From assembly GCA_026008535.1 (NCBI GenBank), contig BRKX01000002.1, positions 60,075,170 through 60,139,169 on the forward strand: 64,000 nt of DNA, read 5' to 3'. This document shows, piece by piece, positions 23,544-34,284 of the stretch (the stretch's first letter is position 1; every line of letters starts with the position of its first letter). A model generated the notes under the pieces. It did no database searches and was not told the origin of the DNA. It saw only the letters and a program-made list of their open reading frames with translations. A program made the position numbers and the translations under genes. Source of the stretch: Perilla frutescens. Taxonomy: Eukaryota > Streptophyta > Magnoliopsida > Lamiales > Lamiaceae.

Positions 23544-25553
23544 CTCTTGTTAGGAAATCTGCAAGAATATTTTCATGAGATTTTATCACAATAATGTCAA
23601 ATAAATAATATTGACATTCAGCTTGCCATCTTATTAGTCTAACTTTCTCAGGTTTAGATTCAATTTTATTTTTCAAGAAAGCTTTAACTTGTGTGTTATC
23701 AACTTTTAGAGTAAACTTCTTTGCTAAGAGAAACAGAGGCCATTTTTTAAATGTCTTCCGAACTGTAAAGAACTCCTTTTCGTTGATATGCCATCGAATG
23801 GCCTCACTATCTGAAAAGAGACCACTGCAATATCTACAGGGCTCCTCTCCGTTGGGTGTGATCTTTGTAAGCACGGCTGCCCACCAATGATCACTTGCAT
23901 CTGTATAGAGGATCAATTCATCCTCATCTTGTGGTATCGCCAGTTTTGGGAGATTTTCGCATATCTCCTTTAGCTTTCTGATTCCTTGTTGATGTTCGTT
24001 TGTCCATACAAACGGGGTATCCTTCTTTAGAAGGTTACTGAACACCTTCCTGTGTTTTGCAAGATTTTTTATAAAGATTCTTGCAAAATTGACAACTCCT
24101 AGAAAACTCTGCAGTTGCTTCTTTTCTTTAAGGACATCAGGGAACTTCTGCACCTTTTCTACAATATGATTTTGCAGAATGATTTCTGATTCATCCACCT
24201 CAATTCCCAGAAATTCCATCTTCCGGGTAGCTATTACTGCCTTCTTTTCTGACAGCACAAGGCCCTATTTATGACAAATATCTGCAAAGATCTCCAGATG
24301 TTTGAGATGTTCATCTATACTTTTTGATGCGATTAGAATGTCATCAATATAGACAAACATAAAAGAGAAATAATCTTTAAAAAGATTATCCATCTTTCTC
24401 TGAAATATTTGGGTGCGTTAGCTAACCCCATCGGCATTGCATTCCAAACATAATGCCCTTGTGGTGTTGAAAAGGCTGTAAACCTTTTGCTTTCCTCTTC
24501 CATGTGAATCTGGTAGAAACCTGACTTGCAATCAAACTTAGAGAATATCCTAGCATTCCGTATGCAGTTAATAAGATGTTCTCTACTTGGGATAAAATAT
24601 CCGTCGAACTCAAGAATGTCATTAATTCCTTTGTAATTAATGACTAGCCTTGGTTTACCTCTTTTAATCTCACCATGATTCCTTACTAAGAATCCAGGGC
24701 TGCTGTATGGCGAATTCCCTGGTTCAATCAGCTTGAGATCAAGGTGTTCTTTGATTATTGCTCGCATATCCTTTTGATCTTTGATGTTCATCAGGATAGG
24801 CTTGTATCTAACAAACTCAAACTCTTTTCCAGCCTTAACCTTCAAGGTTGCTTTGAGTTGGTTCTTTCCCCACCAAGCCAGCGGATTTTCATTATAGTTT
24901 CTAGCTATTTTCCGCTTGACATCTTCGAGGGATATCTTTGCTTCTTCCTTAATATCTTGATGTGATATTAAAGAAGCCTTGAGAATTTGGATCTCCTGTT
25001 CTTCAAGATCCTTTTCCCTACGAAAACTCAGAACTACTTTTCCGAATTTTCTTTTATCCTGCATTTTTGGGTGTCGAAGATATCCTTCATCACCACGCTT
25101 GCTGCGAAATTGTAGTGGCATTTGTTGATTGAATGTCCCTTTTAGCCTCGGGACAATGATCTTATGATCACAGATCATCGTAAAGATCAGTCTTCGGTTG
25201 GTATTGTCCTGCGTATACTTTCTGAACATTTGTAGGAAATTGTTTCCTAACAAGATGTCTGCCCCTGTATCATGAAAATAGATTGGTGGAGTTTTCACCT
25301 TATACCACGGTGTATCTCCTGCTCCGCCAATCAAGATTTCCGACTGCTTCACTCCCTTAGATAAGAGCAAGACTCTTTTTGAGAAATCTCTTCCTGCAAT
25401 TGGATTTAAATCTTCTTCTAATTCTTCTGGGAAAATTCCTCTTTTTGCAGTACAAATTCCTGCTCCTGAGTCGATATAGGCTGCAAAGTATTCAGCCTTA
25501 TATTTCTCGTATAACATCCCTACTGAGATGTATATGGAGAATGGACTAGTCAT
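23530..25553 (-). pseudogene. Pararetroviral pol: aspartic protease, reverse transcriptase, RNase H; broken
   Basis: It starts at ATG 25553, overlapping the movement-frame stop by 4 nt (ATGA). The aspartic protease has its D-S-G-A active site near codon 28 and an ILLGN motif near codon 95. RT follows with the SPYSSPGF.V and KPRLVINY blocks, then the YIDD catalytic box near 24340 in a shifted frame. RNase H carries the YTDASD motif near 23910. Two lesions inactivate it: a one-base-type frameshift near 24400-24415, just before the catalytic box, and a TAG at 24265-24267. It ends at 23530. RT sequence style is caulimovirid rather than Ty3: no connection to an integrase is seen. Breaks are described only; no repaired reading is given. 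Confidence 0.85.
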
Positions 25554-26911
25554 ATAATCACCAGTTGTTTTCCATTAAAGGTGATCATCATCCCATCTTC
25601 CTTCAACTCCCATGGCTTGAACCTCTCTAAGAAGTCAAGTCCTAAGATTAGGATTCCTGATTCTCTTCCGGCTCTTCCTCGTACTTCCATTGTCATAGCC
25701 TCTATATCAAGAGTTCCCTTATAGTGGCCAACTTCTGGTTGCTGTAAACAGTATAGGACGTCGCAAGGAAAATTATTTTCCCATCTTGTACTGTCGAACC
25801 TTGTGTCGATCTCTCTCCAACCTTCTGGGCATTTAATTTTTATTTTAACTTGCCTTGGTCGCCTGAGATCTCCTTGGAAGCTTCCTCTTGAGGACTGAGT
25901 CCATGGCCCTGTCACAATCCTATTTCCTTGGAATGACAGTCTTTTGCCTTCCAACTTGAGACTCTCATTGTATTTCAACAATGGTTTGTCTCCTACTCGA
26001 ATATTTATCTCTCTTGGTGGCGGCATTTCTGATCTGTCTGGGTGGATTGCCTGTGCCACTTTTGAGAATACATCCGGTATCTCGATGAACTGCTTTCCCA
26101 GAAATAAATCTGTGTGGTGTGAATTGGAGAGCGCATAAGACACCTGATATGTTAAAGAAAACGGTCGATTTCCCTCGTAGCTGATATCCTTTCTTTTGAA
26201 GTCTTGGTACAGCGTCAGGGCTCGACTGAAATCTCTATCTTTCAGATTATAGGATATTTTTGGATAGATTACCCCTATAATCTGCTTGGCACAGAGATTT
26301 CCTGATATAGTTCCTAACAAGGAATCTTTGTGATTTTTGATACGCTTATCGCATATTGCAATATCAATGGGCGTATCAACACCTGCGGGTAGTGCGGATT
26401 TGAGCACTATCTGGACAGTCCCGATGTGGATCCAGGATATGGTATCTCTTATCTCTGGCCTCATCCTTCCCAATTCTTCTTAAACGTCACTATATGGAAT
26501 CAGTTGTAACTCAACTTGATTCCCTGTAAGCTCTATAGGAAGCGACATCTCTCTTCTGGTAATCTTATAGATTACATTGTGCTTCCTGCTTTTCAGACTA
26601 AAATTGCGGAGCAATTGATCAATCTGTCCGGCTGAAAAGCCTTGATATTTTTGGATATTAAGGCTCTTGTTCATGATTTTGTCAATCATGCTTTGTGAGA
26701 TAGTGGTTTGATTGGAATATCCAGTTTCGTCCACTTGCTCTTGATGAAAAACCTCAGCTCCAGTCTGATTCAGAGTCTGATCTCCCATCAATACTTTCGT
26801 TGCTAAATACTTCTTCTTCTTCGTATATACTCTCATCTGAGGGTATATCCTCGAATTGGTAGACTTGTACCAAGTCTTGGTAGTAAACCGCTTCCTCGAT
26901 GTCTGGTGCAC
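25550..26911 (-). pseudogene. Pararetroviral 30K-type movement protein, one in-frame stop
   Basis: The frame runs from about 26911 to 25550 with a single TAA at 26480-26482; the sequence continues in the same frame on both sides. The segment just after the stop (about 26440-26130) has the beta-rich pattern of 30K movement proteins, with W-IHIG, a conserved D in the DTPID context and an ALSNSHH block. Such proteins gate plasmodesmata for cell-to-cell spread. A second methionine downstream of the stop (26473) gives an open frame of 307 codons. Near its end an ILGLDFLE motif recalls a retropepsin end (see findings). Confidence 0.75.
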
Positions 26912-26942
26912 CTTCGAAGCTTTTGACTCCTCTCTTTTCTGG

Positions 26943-28277
26943 ACAATCTATCGAAATATGTCCTCTTGCACCGCAAGTCCAGCAGTTGCAATCTCTAAAA
27001 CTTTCATTTGCCCTCGTATGGGCTCTTCTGAAAGTTTTCCTCGCGGGAGTTCGACTTGATGAACTTTGTGATGTCCTGTCTCTGGAAGGACCCCTTCTTT
27101 GTCCAGATTTGTAAAATCTGGCCTTTTGCCTAGTCCATCTGCTCCTCGATTTTCAGCTCCTTTTCCTTGAGAATTCTTCTTTGGCATAAGGATGAACTCG
27201 GTGTTTCTTGTTCTTCCGTGGCCTTTGAGATTCTCCTCCAATAATGGTCGGCAGATCATTGGCTGTGCAGTCAAGAGGGGAATATTTATTCATCCTCTTT
27301 AATCTCTTGTAATTCTTTTGTAGAATGGCCTGTCCGCACCATTCAGCTAGCTTTTGTTTGACAAAAGACATTCTCCTCCCATCACTGTCAGGATCTCCTG
27401 GAATGTATTCTTTGATGAACATTTCCTTCCAGGGACTCGGGAACTTCGTGAAGAAAATCTCTACACAGACCCTTTCATCCACATCTGAATTCCATTGGTA
27501 GATGTGGTATAACTTGAAGAATTGGTCAATTGACTTCTTCTCCATGTTGTTCAGTCTCAGGTTTAAAATAGCCTGAGAATAATTCTTTCTCTTTTCGGAA
27601 TCTGCACTTCCGAAATTGTCTGCTCCCAAAAAGGTGAGCTTAAACCAGAAAGCCATTCTATCCACGATCTCCGTGTATGAGGCTGGCTCCAAGGTTTCTT
27701 CTTTGACTGCTGGTGCAGCTCTTGACCATAACGTTTTGGCTACACCCAACAAACTCATCTCTAGCAGCTTGATGAATCCCTCCTTTTCTAGATCCAACGT
27801 TCCTGCTGCTATTCTCATCGATGATGACCAATCATCAATAATCATATCAATGTCCTTGAAGTCAATATCATCGATATTGAGCATGAGTCCATACGGATGT
27901 ATGGGATCAAGGCTTGTTTTCCCGAGAGGCGTATCTCGGAACTTAGGGATCTGTTTCCTCACCCTAGTTCCTGTAAGGTTGTTCATATTGGGCCTCTCTC
28001 TCCTGTGTTGATCTCCAACATGAAAGTCCTCGCGGGCTCTCATGAGAACGTCTTGTGCTGGGCCTCCTTCATGTTGCTGTTGGGCTGGTGGTACCTGCGG
28101 TACTTGTTGTTCCGGGGGTACCTGATGGTATCCTCGGGGAATTAAAACCCCATCTCCTGTATTCATCTTCAGATCTATCATCTTCATATTGGCAAATGAC
28201 TCTGCCAATTCTTGTAGATCTTCCAATCCTATCCTTTCGGAGGACGTCATTCTTTGATTTGTCTTAACAATTGGCAA
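26943..28277 (-). pseudogene. Pararetroviral coat-like protein with CCHC zinc knuckle, frameshifted C-terminus
   Basis: An open frame of 374 codons (28277-27153) begins with a polar, proline/glutamine-rich N-terminus, followed by a helical core rich in W and K that resembles caulimovirid coat proteins. Basic sequence follows. The expected C-terminal zinc knuckle is present at 26943-26984 (C-x2-C-x4-H-x4-C) but in another frame, so at least one indel separates it from the core near 27150-27200. An acidic tail follows, as in several caulimovirid coat proteins. The start overlaps the preceding frame by 31 nt. Confidence 0.7.
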
Positions 28278-28879
28278 ATCCTTTCGTCCTTCGATTTCTT
28301 GGGTTCTTCTTTGGCCTTTGCTGTGAAATTCACTTTGCCAAAGTTGATGGGTTTCCTTCTACTAGAACACGTCTGATTTAATTCTAGTGTCTGGATCTTC
28401 TTTTGAAGTTCTAACAAGATGGTTAGAATTTCATCTTGTTTTATAGAAATTTGCCTTACTTCTTGTGGTACTCCATACGTGTGATTTCCGTAATTTTGTA
28501 CCGTCTTCTGGATCTCTCGTAAATCCTCCGAGATTTTAGATGTGTCTGCCACGATCTCTTTAAATCTAGGAGTTATCTCGTAGTTTCTTTGTTCCATCAA
28601 CCGTGGTTTTGGTGTGCCCTTTGTTGATGGTTCATTAAGTCGCATTGTAGCAGATTGTTCACCATTAACAAGTTCATTTGAGCTTGTCTTTGGGAAATAC
28701 ACTGCTCTAATTCCTCCAGTCTTGACTCCGATAGGAATTTCCCTTCGTATTGGGCTTTCCAGTAGGTTAGCCTCTCCTGGTGACTCTCCTCCAGTTCCTT
28801 CAAAGTTTGAAGGTACCTTCTGAAATAAAAACATCTCGAACAATTGTTCGGATCCATATTTTCTGGGTGTCTCCTCCAT
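28247..28879 (-). CDS. Pararetroviral small frame, coiled-coil and basic C-terminus (virion-associated-protein-like)
   Basis: It has 210 codons, beginning 56 nt downstream of the primer site. The C-terminal half has heptad-like hydrophobic spacing (DEILTILLELQKKIQTLEL) and ends in a lysine/arginine-rich tail. A coiled coil with a basic end is the layout of caulimovirid virion-associated proteins; this is a resemblance, not a domain match. The first 95 codons overlap another frame (28857-28597) that is equally protein-like, so the true N-terminus is unsure. Confidence 0.5.
   Translation of the reverse strand: MEETPRKYGSEQLFEMFLFQKVPSNFEGTGGESPGEANLLESPIRREIPIGVKTGGIRAVYFPKTSSNELVNGEQSATMRLNEPSTKGTPKPRLMEQRNYEITPRFKEIVADTSKISEDLREIQKTVQNYGNHTYGVPQEVRQISIKQDEILTILLELQKKIQTLELNQTCSSRRKPINFGKVNFTAKAKEEPKKSKDERICQLLRQIKE
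28597..28857 (-). CDS. Pararetroviral leader-proximal small frame, 86 codons
   Basis: Strongly helical composition (LKELEESHQERLTYWKAQ, then RLEELEQCISQRQAQ). It sits in the position of the first small frame after the primer site in several caulimovirids. It overlaps the 210-codon frame; either both are used, or one frame was disrupted and they are parts of one gene. Confidence 0.4.
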   Translation of the reverse strand: MDPNNCSRCFYFRRYLQTLKELEESHQERLTYWKAQYEGKFLSESRLEELEQCISQRQAQMNLLMVNNLLQCDLMNHQQRAHQNHG

Positions 28880-29246
28880 TAGGGTATTACTTTTAATAAT
28901 AAATAAATTATTATTCCTAAATAAAATTACCTAGGCTCTAATACCATTTTTCATACACAAGTGGCAAACTTAGAATAAATCAAAGAATAAGACAAATAGG
29001 ACACTTTTACAAATACCCTATTAAATTCAAAATCAATCAAGGCAAATAGGACACTTTCACAAGTGCCCTATTAGCTTCAAAGTCTTCAAAGTCAACTAAG
29101 GACATAATGGTCATAAAATTTTATTTTGATTAGAATAGAATCTTCTACAATGTTTGGTTAGAAAAGAATTTTGTAACATAAAATTGGCTATAAACATACA
29201 TTCACACTTTAATCTAAACCTTTATCAATTTGCAAAAGGTGGAACC
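28880..29246. repeat. Right inverted-repeat arm of the pararetrovirus block
   Basis: It contains the inner arm (28880-28937), the primer site, a local duplication (GGACACTTT(T/C)ACAA.T.CCCTATTA, around 28999 and 29050), and the outer arm (29090-29246). Arms match 21289-21812 in inverted orientation. Confidence 0.75.
28935..28946 (-). other. Primer-binding site for initiator tRNA-Met
   Basis: The minus strand reads TGGTATTAGAGC, one mismatch from the universal plant pararetrovirus and copia primer site TGGTATCAGAGC. It lies 56-89 nt before the first viral frames, the canonical position for nucleotide 1 of the viral genome. Confidence 0.85.
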
Positions 29247-30600
29247 AATTTAACTTAAACATTTTTCTTCTAAAAATAAAATAAAATTCTCAATCGTTTA
29301 ATTTTTGGTAATTCTATCTTATCTTTTTTAGTTGACACTCATTCGATCTATAGCCAACCAATTAAGTTATTAATCCACATTAACCCCTACCCATGTATAA
29401 TTATAAATGTCATCTCGTTTTTGTACAGATTTCTAATTTGGTAATTGATCAACAAATTTGGAAAACTCGTGGGTGTTGTAGATTTCAAAATTTACAATTA
29501 AACTTATAAAATACTATCATCTTGTTTATTTTTTTTTACAAACCAAGTCTTTTTTTAGAAAAGAAATTAACGAAATTTGGATGCCGGCCATTTTAAATTT
29601 CGAGATGAGGAGTTAACGTGTTATATAAGTTCAGACTTCAGAACTTCAGCATATATATATACTCATAGTCCCAATCCTATATACAAAAGTAAAAAAAAAG
29701 TAAAAAAATTGTGTTATAATGGTTTAGGCTCAATTAAATTGCGTGAAGAAACTACAAAGGTAAATTAAATTATTTTTTGAAAATTCAAAAATAATTCGGC
29801 TACCTTTCCAAATTATTTTAGTTCGTTGATATAATAACTTCACGACTTAATTATTCCACTACTTTCTGACGAAAAGCCCAGTTGAACTCCCTTTTTGGAA
29901 AGCTCGTTTCTTGGGTTTCAAAACTCATTTAACTAATTTTACGATTTAATATTGAATTGACATCGAAATCTGGACTCAAAGTCTGTTGAAATTCAACTTG
30001 TGACTTTCCTAGTAATTTTCAATCACCTTCGAGTATGATACTGAGTAACATAGGTACCTTTAAAAAGTTCTCTCAATGGGTGTTTCATTATTATCTCTAG
30101 TTTATTAATTGGACACTAAACAAAGGAGAAATATCAATTGCTAAGTGATGCACACGAATTTTAATGAATCTTGAGTTAAGATTTCAACATTATTTCAATG
30201 TTAAATCTTATAAATGGTTGATGGAACTTGAAGCCCAATAAATGGAATTTTCGAAAGTGTACTTAATTTGATTTTTCGACAATCAAGGACGAAGTTATTT
30301 ATATGATGAAAGTGCGGTAACGAATTATAATGATTTAGAGGATTAACAGAGGGTTCTAATTGAACGATTTTTAGAATATTGAACATCTCACCACCCACCT
30401 CACCATTATCTTCCATATTGGATAATCCATTTCTAAGTCCTTGGAAATGAAATAAATAAATATTTTATACAGGTGTATTGATACAATGTATGATCTAATA
30501 GCGGATTAGAATAATTTCATATCGAAAGTCTCAAGTTCATAATTTATATAATTATAAAAAATAAAAAATAAAAAATATATCAACATTCATAATTTTTTTT
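29247..30600. other. AT-rich intergenic region
   Basis: No coding or repeat boundary recognised. The left end of the Harbinger element may lie near 30480-30600. Confidence 0.45.
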
Positions 30601-30602
30601 TT

Positions 30603-30614
30603 CTATAAATAAAG
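30603..30614 (+). promoter_or_regulatory. TATA box of Harbinger ORF1 (putative)
   Basis: TCTATAAATAAA lies about 100 bp upstream of the ORF1 ATG, the usual distance in plant promoters. Confidence 0.45.
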
Positions 30615-30714
30615 TCTAATATTAATATATTTTTATAAAGAACTAAACTCTATTTTTCTCACATATCTTATTTCACCAAATTCTTAATCTCACATTTCTT
30701 CTTCATTTGAAGTT

Positions 30715-31739
30715 ATGGATCCAAATCACCCAAATTATTATCATGACTCCCAAATTTTTTTAAATTTTAGAACTTATTTTCATCCACAAAATTTTTCAAA
30801 TTCAGAAGATCAACAAAGTTTTCAGTATTATCAAAATTCCCAATTTTCACCAAACCTCACTCAAATTCCATCATCTGAAAAAATTCCCACCACACAAAAT
30901 ATCTCTCGCAATTTGTTTGTGAATGTTCAACCCTCAAACCAAAATCAGAAAGGAGCAAAAAATGCAAGTTGGTCCGTGAAAGAAGATGTGACTCTTATGT
31001 CATCTTGGATCTACGTTAGAACAAACAGTGTGCGCGGAAAGAATCAAAAGAGGCCCGCATGTGGTCACGTGTGCATAAATTGTATCGCGAAACTCAAGCT
31101 GAAAATTCAGACGAGCTCAACCCAAGAAATATCGAATCAATGAAAGGTCGTTGGAAATGACTTAGTGAAAATGCAGGCAAGTGGATTGCTGCTTTGGAAG
31201 AAGCAAATCAAAGAAAAAGAAGTGGAATAAGCTAGAAAGATATTGAGATGGAAGCTCATACAATTTATGAAGCGAATGGCAACAAGTTTCAATACTTGGT
31301 TGTTTATAATGATATTATAAGTAAACATTCAAGGTGGGTTGCATCGTTTCATAACGATGCAACACGACTTCGTCCTGAAGATGAAATGAGAAATGATGAA
31401 GAAAGTGGTGGCATCACTAAAAGATCAAGGACTTGTGAAGATGGGGAGTATCATATCCTTTCAAATCTAGAAACTCCAACTACTAAAGGTTCGATTATTT
31501 CTCGTCCAACGGGTAGAGATAAGTCAAAAAGAAAAGAAAAAGTTAAGGCAACACAATCTGGATTTGAAGTTGCTGCAGAACTTCGTGAATTGAGGCTCAC
31601 CAGAGACAATGAAAATGAGTTAATTTATAAGAAACTTGAATTGGAGAACCAAAAGCTACAAATGATGTCCTTGAAGATGGAAAAAATAATCTTGAACACA
31701 TTATTGGTGAAAGATCGATCACTTATCTCCAGAAGATGA
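30715..31739 (+). pseudogene. PIF/Harbinger ORF1, Myb/SANT-like protein with NAM-associated C-terminal region
   Basis: The N-terminus is asparagine/glutamine-rich, followed by a trihelix/SANT-like segment: KNASWSVKEDVTLMSSWI, then (next frame) WSRVHKLYRETQAEN and IESMKGRWK. The C-terminal part (31248-31739) has ISRPTGRDKSKRKEKVK and a leucine-rich coiled segment, typical of plant Harbinger ORF1 proteins often mislabelled glutathione S-transferase T3-like or NAM-associated. Lesions: a frameshift near 31035, TGA at 31158-31160 and TAG at 31233-31235. In active elements this protein helps import and target the transposase. Confidence 0.75.
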
Positions 31740-32083
31740 AGAGGTGAAACGCCGACTAATTGCCCTTGTGTTTGGGCAAAATTAAATTATTGTAATTGTA
31801 ATTGTGGGACATGTGTTGTAATTGTGAGATGTCTTTTCTTCACATTACATTAATGTGTGTTGTAATTGTGGAGTGTATTTTACCCACATATAATTAATGT
31901 GTGTTGTAATTGTGAGATATCTTTTTCCTCACATATAATTAATGTATTATATATATATATATATATCTTTAGTACTCTTATTTATTTCCCTTCAAATCCA
32001 CATTCATATGTCTCAATCATATAAAAGCAAAGTTAAATGTAACATGCAAAAGTAAATCTAACATGTAAAAGTAAAGCTAACAT

Positions 32084-32470
32084 GATTCGTATGTCTTGTC
32101 AATTTATCTATAAAAAATCACATGCATCTGTCACATTATTTGCATTGGATTCTTATGCTTTGGAAATTCTAGTCATATAATAATGTAAATTATGTTTACA
32201 AGTTGGTCATAATAATAATGATTCGTATGTCTTGTCAATTTATCTGCAAAAAAATCACATACAACTGTCACATTATTTGCATTGGATTCTCATGTTTTGA
32301 AAATTTTGGTCATATAATAATGTAAATTATGTTTACAAGTTGGTCATAATAATAATGATTCGCATGATTTGGTTATATTTTCTATGAACAAATTGAAATC
32401 ACATGCAGGTTTTGTCAATTTATCAGCAAACAATCACATGCATCTGTCACATTATTTGCATTGGATTCTG
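32084..32470. repeat. Tandem repeat array, period about 136 bp, nearly three copies
   Basis: GATTCG(T/C)ATG marks the starts at 32084, 32220 and 32357. Each unit carries CACATTATTTGCATTGGATT and, in the first two, GTAAATTATGTTTACAAGTT. It lies between ORF1 and the transposase remnant. Confidence 0.85.
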
Positions 32471-32600
32471 GTTCAATTTAACTCTTTTTAATGTTTTGCA
32501 TTGTCTATAAATATATCATAAAATACATATCAAAATTAAACTCACACAAAAATCCTCAATATTACTTTTTTCTCTTCAATTTTCAATTCTCTTCAGAAAA

Positions 32601-32919
32601 ATGCAGGTTAATGAAAATGCTTCAATCGAATCAAACTTAAGTGCTGATGACTCGAATCCCAATGAACTTGATGAATGGGAAGAACGAGTTCATCAATAAC
32701 GTCATGAAGAGGATAACATCATCCAGAATATGCTCATAACCAATCATCATCCGGTTGTAGGAGCTCAAACTTCTACAATTAGAAGAAGGTATTGTGATAT
32801 GAACCGCAAGTTTGTCGGCTTATATGATTAATAAGGATCAACTTCACAACAGAGAGGCTTATAACACTCTTCAAAAGGACTTGATCGAGCACATATGGGA
32901 AAAATTTGGTACTAATTGA
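32601..32919 (+). pseudogene. Harbinger transposase remnant: N-terminal start and C-terminal tail fused by deletion
   Basis: ATG at 32601 opens an acidic N-terminus (NPNELDEWEERVHQ, then a stop) and a short IRRRYC.MNRKF segment. The end reads TLQKDLIEHIWEKFGTN and a stop, the conserved tail of ALP1/HARBI1-type transposases. The DDE catalytic core of about 300 codons is missing, so most of the gene was deleted. Confidence 0.6.
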
Positions 32920-33399
32920 ATATGTAATTTACATCTTATATACTCGTAATTTAGAATTTCAAGTGTTCTCATTGTAGTTTATTTAATTATGTTTTATTTT
33001 CTTTTAAATCTTGTAATTTTCATTTTGTTGTTTAGTAAATTATGAATTTATAATTGTACGGGTATTTTTTTTTAATTATGAATTTAAAAAATATATCTAA
33101 TAAATTAATTATGATTTTTTAAATATAGTAAAAATTAATAATAATAATGTGTTATTTAAAAAATAAAATGATAAATATTTTATGTAGATTGGAAGAAAGA
33201 GAAATTAATATTTTAATTAAATGTCGGGTTGGATGAGGGTTACTAATATGGTGCAAATTTTAAAATGTTGGAAGCTGTGGATGTAAAGAAGAGAAAAATT
33301 AATATTTTATTTGAAAATTGAATTGGATAAATGTGATTGATGTGGATAATCTAAATGTTAAAAGCTTTAATATCACTAAAGTGGGATATTGTTAGATAT

Positions 33400-34284
33400 A
33401 GTTAGTGACGGATGGTCTGATAAGACATTTTTTTTTGTCATATTTTCATTACCAGTTTTCTCTATTATCTCAAATATATACCGTGCTTCTTTTAATTTAT
33501 TATATGTTGTGAAAATGGAGATTAATGAAATTGCGCCTGAAAGCGGGGTTTAAAGCTTAATTCATGAAGTAAATACGTTGTTTGAGAAACAGTTATTTAG
33601 GGGTTAAGGAACAGAGATTATATATAGAATATAGTAAAGCTTGGAAGTAATCTTATTTGAAGCCCACAAATATTGAACCTTAAAAAACACATTGTCCAAA
33701 GTCCAATTTTCAGCAAAACTTTCATACAATCAAGATTTCAAATGATAAGAGGGTGGTGGAGTATATATTTATATCATATTAAAACAAGGCAATTAATTAA
33801 ATCTACAAATGATGCAAGGAATCTTGAAAATTAAGAATATCATAATGAAATTCTATTACTTTTCATATTCCTATTTTCGGATGAATGCCTATACCGCAAC
33901 ATAGGGCGGCTCATAAATTTTGAACAACCACTTTTTCTAACTTGCAACGGAGAAAGCTTCCCGCTGTCATAAGTAGAACAGAAAATTCCAGATTATTCAA
34001 CATTTCAACTAACTAAAATTAATCTGCTACATACTATCTAATAATTGCAGTAATCATGACGATAAGCGTGACATCAACATCCAGAGCATCGTGAGAATTT
34101 GTCAATTGAGAAAATCAAATTCCACAAAAGACGTATTATTAAATTAGATTTCCAGAGTGTAGTAATCTAGTCAACGGCTTCTCCTTCATTACAGTTATTA
34201 TGTATAGAATTATATATAGTGGCCTTTCCTCTCGTATCACTCCACCCTCTTATTCATTAGCAAAAACATCTCCCCTTTATTTCA
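33400..34284. promoter_or_regulatory. Upstream region of the FQR1-like gene
   Basis: No element is recognised. TATATATAG at 34211-34219 is about 70 bp upstream of the start codon and is a good TATA-box candidate. Confidence 0.5.

Larger units (their letters stand above)
21289..29246 (-). mobile_element. Endogenous pararetrovirus (Caulimoviridae), minus strand, decayed
   Basis: In transcriptional order from the right: tRNA-Met primer site (28935-28946), two small frames, coat-like protein with a CCHC knuckle, 30K-type movement protein, aspartic protease-RT-RNase H, a post-pol frame, then a promoter-like TATA and leader. There is no integrase and there are no LTRs, which separates it from Ty3 elements. 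A coat/zinc knuckle upstream of movement protein, a separate pol and a post-pol frame is closest to cavemovirus/solendovirus layout as I recall it. Adjacent frames overlap by 31, 4 and 14 nt, as in compact viral genomes. Breaks: pol frameshift near 24400-24415 and stop at 24265-24267; movement-frame stop at 26480-26482; coat frame shift near 27150-27200; post-pol frameshift near 22870-22910. The outermost 160 bp at the two ends are inverted repeats. Confidence 0.88.
30600..33400 (+). mobile_element. PIF/Harbinger-derived element, internally deleted
   Basis: It holds a Myb-like ORF1 (30715-31739, broken), a 130-bp repeat array (32084-32470), an N-terminal transposase piece (from ATG 32601) and a transposase C-terminal tail ending at a TGA 32917-32919. 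Subterminal AT-rich sequence with an imperfect duplication follows (33190-33373). TIRs and the expected TTA/TAA target duplication were not found, so the limits are approximate. It cannot make a transposase; it would depend on another copy. Confidence 0.65.

Noticed and set aside
22818..28879. A Ty3-gypsy retrotransposon reading of the 21-29 kb block
   Set aside because: No integrase after RNase H, no LTRs, and a 30K movement-type frame is present between coat-like and pol frames.
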